Shown in pieces: positions 8,765 to 16,650 of a stretch of 37,470 nt of DNA. The translations under genes were made by a program, and so were the position numbers. Positions within the stretch are counted from its first letter, which is position 1, and the number at the start of each line of letters is the position of its first letter. The notes beneath the pieces were generated by a model, which did no database searches, was not told the DNA's origin, and saw only the letters and a list, made by a program, of their open reading frames with translations. This DNA comes from DATBFX01 sp036558305 (GTDB lineage Bacteria > Chloroflexota > Chloroflexia > Thermomicrobiales > UBA6265), in the NCBI GenBank assembly GCA_036558305.1, contig DATBFX010000503.1, positions 1-37,470 on the forward strand, written 5' to 3'.

Positions 8765-9538
8765 TTACTCGCCGGTGAAAACCGGTGTCCGCTTCTCGAT
8801 GAAGGCGCCCATGCCTTCGCGCTGGTCCGCGGTGCCGAAGAACTCGCCGAATAGGCGCGCCTCGGTTTCCAGACCGCTCGCGATTTGTCCGTTGAACGCG
8901 AGTTGCATCAGGCGCTTGGCACCGACGACGGCGCGCGGACTGTTCCCCGCGATCTGTTTCGCCAGTTTCGTCGCCGCGGGGAGGAGTTGATCGAGTGGAT
9001 AGACGGCGTTGACGAGACCGATGCGGAGCGCCTCGTCCGCCTTCACCCGCCGTCCGGTCAAGATCAACTCTGCCGCGAGACCGGGACCGACGAGCCGAGG
9101 CAACCGCTGCGTCGCGCCCCAACCGGGTGCGATCCCGAGCATCACCTCCGGTTGGGCGAAGACGGCATTCTCCGAAGCCAGGCGGATGTCGCAGGCCAGG
9201 GCCACCTCGCTCCCGCCGCCGAGCGCGAACCCGTTGACGGCGGCGATGACCGGTTGCGGCAGGCATTCGACCGCGTTCACCATCGCGTGACCGAGGCGGC
9301 CGAAGGCGATTCCTTCTTCCGGGGATTTGTCGACCATCTCCTTGATGTCGGCACCGGCCGCGAACGCCCGCTCGCCGGCACCGGTGAGGACGACGCAGCG
9401 AACCGTGTGGTCGGCGCGCAACCCGCGGAACGCTGCGATCATCGCGGTGAGCTGGTCGGAGTTGAACGCGTTGAGCGCGTCCGGCCGGTTCATCGTGACG
9501 ACCGCGATCCCATCCTGGCGATCGACGTCAACCGCCAT
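8765..9538 (-). CDS. Enoyl-CoA hydratase/isomerase family protein (crotonase fold)
   Basis: 257 residues from ATG 9538, which has GGGAG twelve bases upstream and overlaps the end of the preceding gene by 11 bases. Oxyanion-hole segments are A-F-A-A-G-A-D-I-K-E (about 58-67) and V-N-G-F-A-L-G-G-G-S-E (101-111). Both glutamates used for hydration are present: E131 in QPEVMLG and E157 in AAELILTG, so true hydratase activity is likely. It adds water to trans-2-enoyl-CoA in beta-oxidation. No 3-hydroxyacyl-CoA dehydrogenase is encoded in this operon, so that step must come from elsewhere. Confidence 0.9.
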   Translation of the reverse strand: MAVDVDRQDGIAVVTMNRPDALNAFNSDQLTAMIAAFRGLRADHTVRCVVLTGAGERAFAAGADIKEMVDKSPEEGIAFGRLGHAMVNAVECLPQPVIAAVNGFALGGGSEVALACDIRLASENAVFAQPEVMLGIAPGWGATQRLPRLVGPGLAAELILTGRRVKADEALRIGLVNAVYPLDQLLPAATKLAKQIAGNSPRAVVGAKRLMQLAFNGQIASGLETEARLFGEFFGTADQREGMGAFIEKRTPVFTGE

Positions 9539-10115
9539 CGTCGTCGTCTCCCATCTGTTTGGAGCGCCAGGCCGCGCCGATGTCGGCAAGCGTCTTCTTG
9601 AAGCGGCCGGCATTGGCGACGTAACCCGTCGCGTTCGCCACCGATGCCAATTGCCGCTCTTCTTCGAGGATTCGCCGTTCTTTCGCCGGCACGCCCATCA
9701 CCAGCGCGCCCGGTGCGACCACCGCATCCTCGGCGACGACGGCACCGGCCGCGACGATCGCCCGGTCGCCGACCTTCGAGCGCGACAGGACGATCGAGCC
9801 CATGCCGACGGTGACACCGTTGCCGACGGTGGTGCCGTGGACGACGGCGCGGTGTCCGATCGTCACGTCGTCGCCGACGATGCACGGTGCGTTGGGATCG
9901 ACGTGGAGCACGGCACCGTCCTGGACGTTGGTGCGGGCGCCGATGCGGACCGGCGCGACGTCGCCGCGGATGACCGCGTTGAACCAGACGCTGGAACCGG
10001 GTCCGATCTCCACATCGCCGACGACGACGGCGCCGGGCGCGATGAAGACGTCGGGTGCGATCCGGGGCGAGATGCCATTGACCGCGAGGACGAACGGCGG
10101 AGCCAGGTCGTTCAT
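9528..10115 (-). CDS. Gamma-carbonic anhydrase-like left-handed beta-helix protein
   Basis: 195 residues from ATG 10115; a GTG at 10127 in the same frame (overlapping the thiolase stop) is a possible alternative. Hexapeptide repeats fill residues 20-150. Counted from the GTG, the three zinc-ligand histidines of gamma-class enzymes fall at H75, H92 and H97 (in LHVD and GHRAVVHG). The R-G-D-V-A-P-V-R segment after F-N-A-V-I is also typical of the YrdA/PaaY group. The C-terminus is helical and acidic. Known members are carbonic anhydrases, or thioesterase-like in phenylacetate pathways (PaaY). Its place inside an acyl-CoA oxidation operon fits a PaaY-like thioesterase or repair role, which is inference. 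Confidence 0.85.
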   Translation of the reverse strand: MNDLAPPFVLAVNGISPRIAPDVFIAPGAVVVGDVEIGPGSSVWFNAVIRGDVAPVRIGARTNVQDGAVLHVDPNAPCIVGDDVTIGHRAVVHGTTVGNGVTVGMGSIVLSRSKVGDRAIVAAGAVVAEDAVVAPGALVMGVPAKERRILEEERQLASVANATGYVANAGRFKKTLADIGAAWRSKQMGDDDDGG

Positions 10116-10119
10116 CGCG

Positions 10120-11301
10120 TCAGCCACCGACCCGGATCACGATCGCGTCGCCTTGCCCGCCGCCGGAGCAGATCGCGGCCAGACCGAGTCCGCCTCCGCG
10201 TCGCTTCAGTTCGAGCATCAGCGAGAGGACGATCCGGGCGCCGCTGGCGCCGATCGGGTGACCGAGGGCAACGGCGCCGCCGTTGACGTTGACCTTCTCC
10301 GGATCGACGCCGAGCCGTCGCGACGAGATCATCGCCACGTTGGCGAACGCCTCGTTGATCTCGACGAGGTCGATGTCGGCGACCGTCAGCCCGGCCTTCT
10401 TGAGCGCGATGTCGGCGGCCATCTGCGGGGTGTACGCGAGGTACGCCGGTCCCCAGGCTGCCGCCGCGTGGGCGAGGATGGTCGCCGTCGGCGTCAATCC
10501 GCGCTCCCGCGCCCACTCGTCCGACACGACGACGACGGCCGCCGCCCCGTCGTTGACGCCGGGCGCGTTGCCGGCGGTCACGGTGCCATCCTGACTGAAC
10601 ACGGGTTTGAGCCGGGCCAACGCCTCGGCGTTGGTATCGCGGCGAGGGACCTCGTCGCGGTCGACCACCGTCGTGCCTTTCTTGTCGACGATCTCGACCG
10701 GCACGATCTCCTCGGCCAGTCTCCCTTCGTCCTGGGCCGCGACGGCACGCCGGTGCGAGCGCAGCGCCCAGGCGTCTTGATCGGCGCGGCCAACGCACTC
10801 CTCGGCCGCAACCGTATCGCCGTGGACACCCATCTGCACGCATTCGAGACTGCACTGCAAACCGTCGGCGATCATCAGGTCTTCGAGGACGGCGTTGCCC
10901 ATGCGGTAGCCGGCGCGGGCGCCGCGCAGGATGTACGGCGCGTTGGTCATGCTCTCCATGCCGCCGGCGACGATCACCTGGTGGTCGCCGAGACGGATCA
11001 GGTTGTCGGCGAGGGTGATCGCGCGCATACCGGAACCGCAGACGCGATTGATCGTCTCGGAGGTCACGGTTTTGCAGAGTCCGGCCTTGAAGGCAGCCTG
11101 GCGCGACGGGATCTGACCGGCGCCGCCCTGCAACACCTGTCCCATGATGACGTGCTCGATCTCCTCGGCCGCAACACCGCTGCGCTCGATCGCGCCCTTG
11201 ATCGCGATGCCGCCGAGATCGACCGCCGACTTCGAAGCCAGTGCCCCGTTGAGTTTGCCGAACGGGGTGCGGGCACCGGCGAGGATGACGCTCTTGGCCA
11301 C
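10120..11301 (-). CDS. Acetyl-CoA C-acetyltransferase (thiolase)
   Basis: 393 residues from a GTG at 11301 with AGGAAGG nine bases upstream. Catalytic residues are all visible: nucleophile C88 in NRVCGSGMRA, H348 in ALGHPIGASG and C378 in CSGGGQGDA. N-E-A-F near the third quarter is also standard. Length is normal for the family. It cleaves 3-ketoacyl-CoA (or condenses two acetyl-CoA). It is second in the operon after the acyl-CoA dehydrogenase; between the two lies an 89-base heptad-repeat hairpin. The context favours degradation over synthesis of ketoacyl-CoA. Confidence 0.93.
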   Translation of the reverse strand: MAKSVILAGARTPFGKLNGALASKSAVDLGGIAIKGAIERSGVAAEEIEHVIMGQVLQGGAGQIPSRQAAFKAGLCKTVTSETINRVCGSGMRAITLADNLIRLGDHQVIVAGGMESMTNAPYILRGARAGYRMGNAVLEDLMIADGLQCSLECVQMGVHGDTVAAEECVGRADQDAWALRSHRRAVAAQDEGRLAEEIVPVEIVDKKGTTVVDRDEVPRRDTNAEALARLKPVFSQDGTVTAGNAPGVNDGAAAVVVVSDEWARERGLTPTATILAHAAAAWGPAYLAYTPQMAADIALKKAGLTVADIDLVEINEAFANVAMISSRRLGVDPEKVNVNGGAVALGHPIGASGARIVLSLMLELKRRGGGLGLAAICSGGGQGDAIVIRVGG

Positions 11302-11329
11302 GGTATAAGCCCTTCCTACTGGAGGCGCC

Positions 11330-11418
11330 GGTCCCAGGTCTCAGGTTTCAAGTCTCAAGTTGCAGGTGGCACGTCTTGGGACTTGAGACCTGTGACCTGA
11401 GACCTGAGACCTGAGACC
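11330..11418. repeat. Heptad-repeat hairpin (GGTCTCA type) between acyl-CoA dehydrogenase and thiolase genes
   Basis: The left half reads as 7-base units GGTCCCA, GGTCTCA, GGTTTCA, AGTCTCA, AGTTGCA. The right half is the inverted form with three perfect GGTCTCA units plus variants. The two halves can fold into one long stem. It begins six bases after the stop of the upstream gene (11424, minus strand) and ends before the ribosome binding site of the thiolase. Two further copies are at 29791-29864 and 31538-31613. Confidence 0.85.
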
Positions 11419-11423
11419 CGCGA

Positions 11424-12641
11424 CTATCCCGCCGCCACCGGTTCCGCCTCCTCGTAGCCGGCCGCGGGCGGCTGGGGGTGGCGGAGCGGTTTGTCGCGTC
11501 GATAGCCCAGGGCGTATTCGGCCTGGAGGATCGTGTGCACTTCACGGGTGCCTTCGTAGATGACGGCGCCGCGCGCGTTGCGCCAGAAGCGCTCGACGGG
11601 GTACTCGTTCGAGTAGCCGTAGGAGCCGTGGATCTGGATGGCGTCGTCGGCGGATTGGAGGGCGACGTCGCAGGCGTGCCACTTCATCATCGACGTCTCG
11701 CGCGTGTTGCGGACGCCGCGATTCTTCAGCTCGGCGGCCTTCATCGTCAGCAGCCAGGACGTCTCGTAGCCGAGTGCCATCTTCGCGATCATCTGCTGGA
11801 CGAGTTCGAATTTTCCGATCGGGTTGCCGAAGGCGTGGCGCTCGTTGGCGTATTTGACGCTGGCATCGAGGCAGGCGCGGGTCAGACCGCAGGCGCCCGC
11901 GCCGACGGTGAACCGGCCCTGGTCGATGCAGCTCATCGCGACCTTGAAGCCCTCGCCTTCCTCGCCGATCCGGTTCTCCACGGGGACCTTGACGTTGCTG
12001 AAGGCAAGCTCACCGGTGTTGCCCGCGCGGACACCGAGTTTGCCCTTGATCGTCCCGGTCGTGAAGCCGTCCATCCCGCGTTCGAGGATGAAGGCCGTCA
12101 GCCCATGGTGCTTCTTCGTGCGGTCGATACTGGCGAAGACGAGGAAGTGATCGGCGACGTCGGCGAGCGAGATCCACATCTTGGCGCCGTTGAGGACGTA
12201 GTGGTCTCCCTTGCGGACGGCGGTCGATTCGATCGCCCCGGCGTCGGAACCGGCGTTCGGCTCGGTCAGGCCGAAGGTGGCGATCTTTTGCCCTTGCGCC
12301 TGGGGAACGAGCCAGCGTTGCTTCTGCTCCTCGGTCGCCCACTGGTACAGCGCCAGACTGTTCAATCCGACGTGGACGCTCATGATCACCCGGAGGAAGG
12401 TATCGACGTATTCGAGTTCTTCGCAGGCCAGGGCAAACGACACGTAGTCGAAACCCGAACCGCCGTAGTGCTCGGGAATGGGCAGACCGAGGATTCCCAG
12501 TTCGCCCATCTTGTCGAGGATTTCGCGGTGGAATTCGCCCTTGGCTTCCCATTGCTGGATGTGGGGTGCCACTTCGCGCTGCGCGAACTCGCGGACCATG
12601 TCGCGGACTTGAACCTGTTCGTCGGTCAGCTCGAAGTTCAT
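11424..12641 (-). CDS. Acyl-CoA dehydrogenase
   Basis: 405 residues from ATG 12641 (AGGGG just upstream); the frame is open further but without family similarity. Features: F-G-L-T-E-P-N-A-G-S-D and W-I-S-L-A-D-V-A-D for FAD and substrate binding, R-H-A-F-G-N-P-I, Q-I-H-G-S-Y-G-Y-S-N-E-Y-P-V-E-R, and the catalytic base E363 in VIYEGTREVH. It oxidises acyl-CoA to enoyl-CoA and passes electrons to EtfAB, encoded in the same operon. The exact substrate (medium-chain, branched or aromatic acyl-CoA) cannot be read from sequence. First gene of the operon, with a promoter-like site at 12720-12749. Confidence 0.93.
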   Translation of the reverse strand: MNFELTDEQVQVRDMVREFAQREVAPHIQQWEAKGEFHREILDKMGELGILGLPIPEHYGGSGFDYVSFALACEELEYVDTFLRVIMSVHVGLNSLALYQWATEEQKQRWLVPQAQGQKIATFGLTEPNAGSDAGAIESTAVRKGDHYVLNGAKMWISLADVADHFLVFASIDRTKKHHGLTAFILERGMDGFTTGTIKGKLGVRAGNTGELAFSNVKVPVENRIGEEGEGFKVAMSCIDQGRFTVGAGACGLTRACLDASVKYANERHAFGNPIGKFELVQQMIAKMALGYETSWLLTMKAAELKNRGVRNTRETSMMKWHACDVALQSADDAIQIHGSYGYSNEYPVERFWRNARGAVIYEGTREVHTILQAEYALGYRRDKPLRHPQPPAAGYEEAEPVAAG

Positions 12642-12719
12642 CGACCCCTCTCGTCTCTCGGTCCGCGGGCCGGTTCGCCCTCGTCGGCGAGCGGCGGCAG
12701 ACCCGATTGCCAACGCGGC

Positions 12720-12749
12720 AGTATAGGTGAGCGGGGAACGCGAGAGCAA
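12720..12749 (-). promoter_or_regulatory. Probable promoter of the acyl-CoA oxidation operon
   Basis: On the minus strand TTGCTC (12744-12749) and TATACT (12720-12725) are 18 bases apart, about 80 bases before the ATG of the acyl-CoA dehydrogenase gene. The -10 is one base from consensus and the -35 has the TTG core. No operator palindrome was seen nearby. Confidence 0.55.
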
Positions 12750-12930
12750 TTTCGCCGGTGGCGGGAAAAGGGATGCGGTGGAGGCGCGACGGCGCCCTCA
12801 TCCGAGGCTCAGAGACAGCAGGGGACTGAAGGCACTCCGCGGCGACACTGACCGCGCGGCGAGAGGATTTGCTTGACCCGACGATTGGTCGCGCTGCTTT
12901 GCGGAAGATGGCCTGGGCCTGACGCGGCGT

Positions 12931-14040
12931 TCAGAACCAGCCATGGCGGTGATAGAGGGTAACCATCACGGCGACCAGGATCACGATCACCAGCACCATG
13001 AGAAAGAAGTCGTACGTTCCGTACATGGGGATGCCCGTGAAGTTGGTGCCGAAGAAACCCAGGATGACCGTTAAGGGCAGCAGGAGGGTCGAAACGAATG
13101 TCAGCAGCTTCATCACGCGGTTCGTGCGGTGGGCCACGGCCGAGACGTAGATGTCGAAGGCACCATCGACATCGTCCTTGGCGGCGGCCATGCGATCGAG
13201 CTGGCGGGCCAGGCGCGCCTCCAGGTCACGATAGTAGGGCAGCACCTCGTCGCCCGCGACGAACGGGAAATCGGGCCGCAGGAAGGCGACGAAGAGCCCG
13301 CGGTGCTGGTCGGCCAGGCGGTTCAACGCGAAGACGTAGCGCTTGAGGCGCAGCAGGTCCTCCAAAAAGGTGTCGGAAACCTCGCGCAACGCTTGCTCCT
13401 CGGTCGCCTCGATCGAGTCTTCCAAACCCTCCGTCAGCCGCTCGTAGTCGGCGACGAGCTCGTCGAGCACGATGTAGAGCATGAAGGCAGAGTCCAGCGG
13501 GGCGAGTTGGGGATTCTGCGCCGCGCGCTCCGCGATGGCCTCGACGAACGGGAGCGGGCGCTTGTGGGCACTGGCGAGGTAGTTGGCGCCGACGAAAAGG
13601 TCCAGCTCACCGGCCTCGATCCGGTAGCTCCCTGCCTCGGTGCCGACGACCGTCGCCGCCACGAAGTACTGATCGGCAAAGACGTCCAGCCGGGGCCGCT
13701 GCCAGCCGGCCAGTGCGACGCGAACACCGATCGGGTGGAGGTGGAGGAGGCCGGCAAGCCGCCGCAGGTCCTCCTCAGCGTAGGCGGAAAGGTCGATCCA
13801 GGCGAACGTTTCGTCCGCGGCGAGCGCTTCCTCCAACTCGCCGAGGGCCACCTCGCGGGGCGGCTCGTCGCAGCGATACAACCACGCGGTAGCCGCCGTG
13901 TCGCCGGCGGAGGGCGCCCCCTCGGCGGTCACCTTGCCTTCGGTCTGCACCTCCGCGACGGCCGACAGCGACTCGTCGCCCGTCCCGATCGTGGATGAGT
14001 GCGGGTTCCGTCGTCTTGGTTCCGACACCACATCTGACAT
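12931..14040 (-). CDS. CorA-like divalent cation transporter
   Basis: 369 residues from ATG 14040; an in-frame start at 14085 would add 15 residues. The first ~55 residues are low in similarity and probably flexible. A cytoplasmic alpha/beta and helical domain follows, with the typical F-V-A-F-L-R-P-D and Y-Y-R-D-L stretches. Two C-terminal membrane helices follow, the first ending in the signature loop. That loop reads G-F-F-G-T-N-F where classic CorA has G-M-N: GTN replaces GMN. The extreme C-terminus Y-H-R-H-G-W-F is as in CorA proteins. It forms a pentameric channel in family members; Mg2+ or Co2+ is the usual ion, but the changed loop makes the ion uncertain. Confidence 0.88.
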   Translation of the reverse strand: MSDVVSEPRRRNPHSSTIGTGDESLSAVAEVQTEGKVTAEGAPSAGDTAATAWLYRCDEPPREVALGELEEALAADETFAWIDLSAYAEEDLRRLAGLLHLHPIGVRVALAGWQRPRLDVFADQYFVAATVVGTEAGSYRIEAGELDLFVGANYLASAHKRPLPFVEAIAERAAQNPQLAPLDSAFMLYIVLDELVADYERLTEGLEDSIEATEEQALREVSDTFLEDLLRLKRYVFALNRLADQHRGLFVAFLRPDFPFVAGDEVLPYYRDLEARLARQLDRMAAAKDDVDGAFDIYVSAVAHRTNRVMKLLTFVSTLLLPLTVILGFFGTNFTGIPMYGTYDFFLMVLVIVILVAVMVTLYHRHGWF

Positions 14041-14503
14041 GGTCGTGCGCCCTGCGGGGATGCGGGGGGATGGCCTTCCACCCACGGATGACCCGGAGCC
14101 GCCGGGGTCGGAGAAAGTTCACCGGGCAGGCCCAATCGCGCCGCCGGTGTCGAATGTTGCCCTCGATCGGTCGGCGATCTCGCAGGAACCGCCGCGGCCT
14201 CGGTGCGGCACTTCGCGAGCACAAAGCATGCCACGGACGATCGCCCGCGAGGCGCTTCGCAAGGCCGATGTGGCGCCAACGGCAGAGCAATGTGATGGCC
14301 GCCGGTGATCGGCGCTTCGTCAACGGGGGGTATACTTGGTGCGGGGTGCCGGGGGCGTCACGCGCTCAAACCTCGTCGTCGGTATTGGGCAAGCCCGGAG
14401 GCTGCGGATTGGTGTCGAACGCCGTAATGCTCCGAGACTTCGGATTCACCTCATTTCGCCGGTCGCGAAAGATGCCCAATCCCACGGGTCCACAAAAGCG
14501 CTC
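14041..14503. other. Intergenic region between divergent corA and hydrolase genes
   Basis: No convincing gene. A -10-like TATACT on the plus strand at 14331-14336 could serve the hydrolase-GSCFA pair, giving a leader of about 160 bases; its -35 is weak. The plus-strand frame of the hydrolase stays open upstream to about 14336, but ATG 14504 is the first start that leads straight into conserved sequence. Nothing else was recognised. Confidence 0.4.
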
Positions 14504-15475
14504 ATGACAACGGACGTGCACCAAGTCGACGATGAACGATTCTTCCAACTCGTTGCGTGTCCCACCTGCGTCGGCGTGTTCGGTGTTCAGACGGCGGGCG
14601 GCGAAATCCCGTTCCAGGTGACACGGCGGGAGTCGCCCGTCCTGGTCATCACCTTCGCCGGTGCGATCGACCGGCGGAAGTACACGCTGCCGCAATTCGG
14701 CGGTGCCCGCGTCGACGAGTACGTGTCCGCTTCCGTCGTCGGCATCGCCGATCCCTCGCTGGCGCGATCGCCGGCTCTGACCGCGGCCTGGTACGCGGGC
14801 CACGAGGGCTTCGAGACGCAGCAGATCCTGCCGGGGCTGATCCGGCGTCTGGTTTCCGCGTGCGGGGCGGAACGTGTCATTTTCGTCGGAGGCTCGGTGG
14901 GAGGCTTTGCCGCCCTCTATTACTCCTGGCTCCTACCCGGCAGCATCGTCATCGCGACCAATCCCCAGACCGATCTCGACCGTTATCCGCTCCCGCACAC
15001 CGATCGCTACCGTCGGTACTGCCGACGGAATTTGGATCGGCAAACGCCGCTTTCGAGCGTGATCACGACGAGTGTCGTTTCTTGCTATACCGAGCGTTTC
15101 GAGAATACGGTAATCTACATCCAGAATGCCGCAGACCCGTTGCACGTACGCGACCACCTCGCGCCGTTTCTCGCGGCCGTCGACCTCCCCGACCACGAGC
15201 GGCTGCTGGCGCGGCTCGGGTACTGGGGTCAGGCAGGGCACGCGCAGCCGCCGTCTCGCGAGTGGCTTCCCTGGCTGGAGGCCGCCGTCGCCTCCCCCTC
15301 GAGCGCGGCCAAAGACATCCAGCGAACCCGCCGAGAATCGGTTCGGGCGGCGCCCAAACCACAACCGCCATCTCCCGATGGGGAGGACCATCGGCTGGCG
15401 GCGGCGATCGTCGACCAGGCCCGCGCCCTGGAGGTCGAAACCGACGCCCGTTCACCGGTTCGGAGCACATCATGA
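14504..15475 (+). CDS. Alpha/beta-hydrolase-like protein, partner of the GSCFA protein
   Basis: 323 residues. A nucleophile elbow G-G-S-V-G-G-F-A lies at 129-136 after a hydrophobic strand (VIFV), with candidate triad S131, D211 (AADPLHV) and H246 (GHAQPP), in the right order and spacing for an alpha/beta hydrolase. The last ~60 residues are low-complexity, proline- and arginine-rich. No signal peptide. The stop overlaps the next ATG (ATGA), so the two are coupled. Similar elbows occur in capsular polysaccharide proteins of the XcbB/CpsF kind, so a glycan esterase/acyltransferase role is possible, but I cannot name the family with confidence. ATG 14504 is chosen over upstream starts by similarity pattern only. 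Confidence 0.65.
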   Translation: MTTDVHQVDDERFFQLVACPTCVGVFGVQTAGGEIPFQVTRRESPVLVITFAGAIDRRKYTLPQFGGARVDEYVSASVVGIADPSLARSPALTAAWYAGHEGFETQQILPGLIRRLVSACGAERVIFVGGSVGGFAALYYSWLLPGSIVIATNPQTDLDRYPLPHTDRYRRYCRRNLDRQTPLSSVITTSVVSCYTERFENTVIYIQNAADPLHVRDHLAPFLAAVDLPDHERLLARLGYWGQAGHAQPPSREWLPWLEAAVASPSSAAKDIQRTRRESVRAAPKPQPPSPDGEDHRLAAAIVDQARALEVETDARSPVRSTS

Positions 15476-16530
15476 TGTCACCGTACTCATCGTTGCCGGG
15501 TCGAGCCTTCTGGCGACCCGCCATCGCCGACCGCCACTACACCCGGTTCGACGACGTCGCGACCGGTCCGTACTTCCGGGCCGAAGACCGCATCGCGACT
15601 GCCGGCAGTTGCTTCGCTCAACACATCGGGTGCCGCCTGCGCGATCGGGGTCTCGGTTTCATGGATTTGGAGCCGGCGCCCGAGGGGTTCGGTCCCGCCG
15701 AGGCACGTCGCCACGGGTTCGGTTTGTTCTCGTGCCGGTACGGCAACATCTACACCGTCCGCCAGTTGCTGCAATTGACGCACGAAGCGTTTGGCCTGCG
15801 GCGTCCCGTCGACGCGATCTGGTCGAAAGACGGCCGCTCTTACGACGCGTTGCGTCCGGGTGTCGATCCGGTCGGCCATGCCAGCCCGGACGATGTGCTC
15901 CTCCTCCGCAAACATCACCTCGACAAGGTCCGCCAACTCATGACCGAGATGACCCTGTTCGTGTTCACGTTTGGGTTGACGGAGGCATGGGAGTCGACCG
16001 AGGACGGCACGATCTACCCCACCGCCGCGGGAACGATTGCCGGGACGTTCGACCAATCGAAGTACCGGTTCCGCAACTTCTGCTATCCCGAGCTTCGCGA
16101 CGACTTCGAGGAGTTCTGGGCATTCGTCAAGACGATCAATCCCGACGTCCGCGGGATCCTGACCGTCTCGCCGGTTCCGTTGACGGCGACCGCGTCGGGT
16201 GAACACGTCCTGGTGGCCACGACGTATTCGAAGGCAACGCTCCGCGCGGTCGCGGGCGATCTGGCGACCGCGCACGACGAGATCACCTATTTCCCCTCCT
16301 ACGAGCTGATCGCGACTCACCCGATGCGCGGCCTCTTCTTCAATCCGGATATGCGCACGGTGAGCGAGGCCGGGGTCGAATACGTGATGTCGCACTTCTT
16401 CCGCGACGCGGCGAAGCCCGACGTCCCTCCGCGGGGGACGACGAACGGGAAGCCCGCGGAATCGGATGAGGCCGGGCTCGATCTGCTCTGTGACGAGGGG
16501 CTCCTCGATCAGTTCGCGAAGACGAACTGA
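15472..16530 (+). CDS. GSCFA domain protein
   Basis: 352 residues. The family's name motif is present as A-G-S-C-F-A-Q-H-I at 44-52, followed by F-G-L-F-S-C-R-Y-G-N-I-Y-T near 82-95, F-T-F-G-L-T-E-A-W-E near 165-174, F-R-N-F-C-Y-P-E, V-S-P-V-P-L-T-A-T and F-P-S-Y-E-L. The domain is thought to be SGNH-esterase-like, with S46 as nucleophile candidate, but its substrate is not established. The first ATG (15472) overlaps the upstream stop in ATGA; ATG 15475 is an alternative. Two putative serine hydrolases encoded as a coupled pair suggests both act on one substrate, possibly an acylated glycan (inference). Confidence 0.88.
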   Translation: MMSPYSSLPGRAFWRPAIADRHYTRFDDVATGPYFRAEDRIATAGSCFAQHIGCRLRDRGLGFMDLEPAPEGFGPAEARRHGFGLFSCRYGNIYTVRQLLQLTHEAFGLRRPVDAIWSKDGRSYDALRPGVDPVGHASPDDVLLLRKHHLDKVRQLMTEMTLFVFTFGLTEAWESTEDGTIYPTAAGTIAGTFDQSKYRFRNFCYPELRDDFEEFWAFVKTINPDVRGILTVSPVPLTATASGEHVLVATTYSKATLRAVAGDLATAHDEITYFPSYELIATHPMRGLFFNPDMRTVSEAGVEYVMSHFFRDAAKPDVPPRGTTNGKPAESDEAGLDLLCDEGLLDQFAKTN

Positions 16531-16574
16531 CGCCCGCAGTACCGCCTATTGTCGAAGAGGCGATCGAAGTCTTT

Positions 16575-16617
16575 GTAGGGGCGGACAACGCCCAGGGGGC
16601 ACCCGGTCCGCCCCTAC
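16575..16617. terminator. Hairpin between convergent genes, REP-like unit
   Basis: A 12-bp perfect stem, GTAGGGGCGGAC with GTCCGCCCCTAC, and a 19-base loop lie between the GSCFA stop and the birA stop. The stem sequence is that of the repeat unit at 5410-5543. It may end transcription from both sides, though only short T or A runs flank it. Confidence 0.6.
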
Positions 16618-16650
16618 AATTTCAATGCGCCGTGGACCCCAGTGAATGGC

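Noticed and set aside
9802..11400. A 532-codon plus-strand frame
   Set aside because: It is the shadow of the thiolase and gamma-carbonic anhydrase genes, whose catalytic residues are all present on the minus strand.
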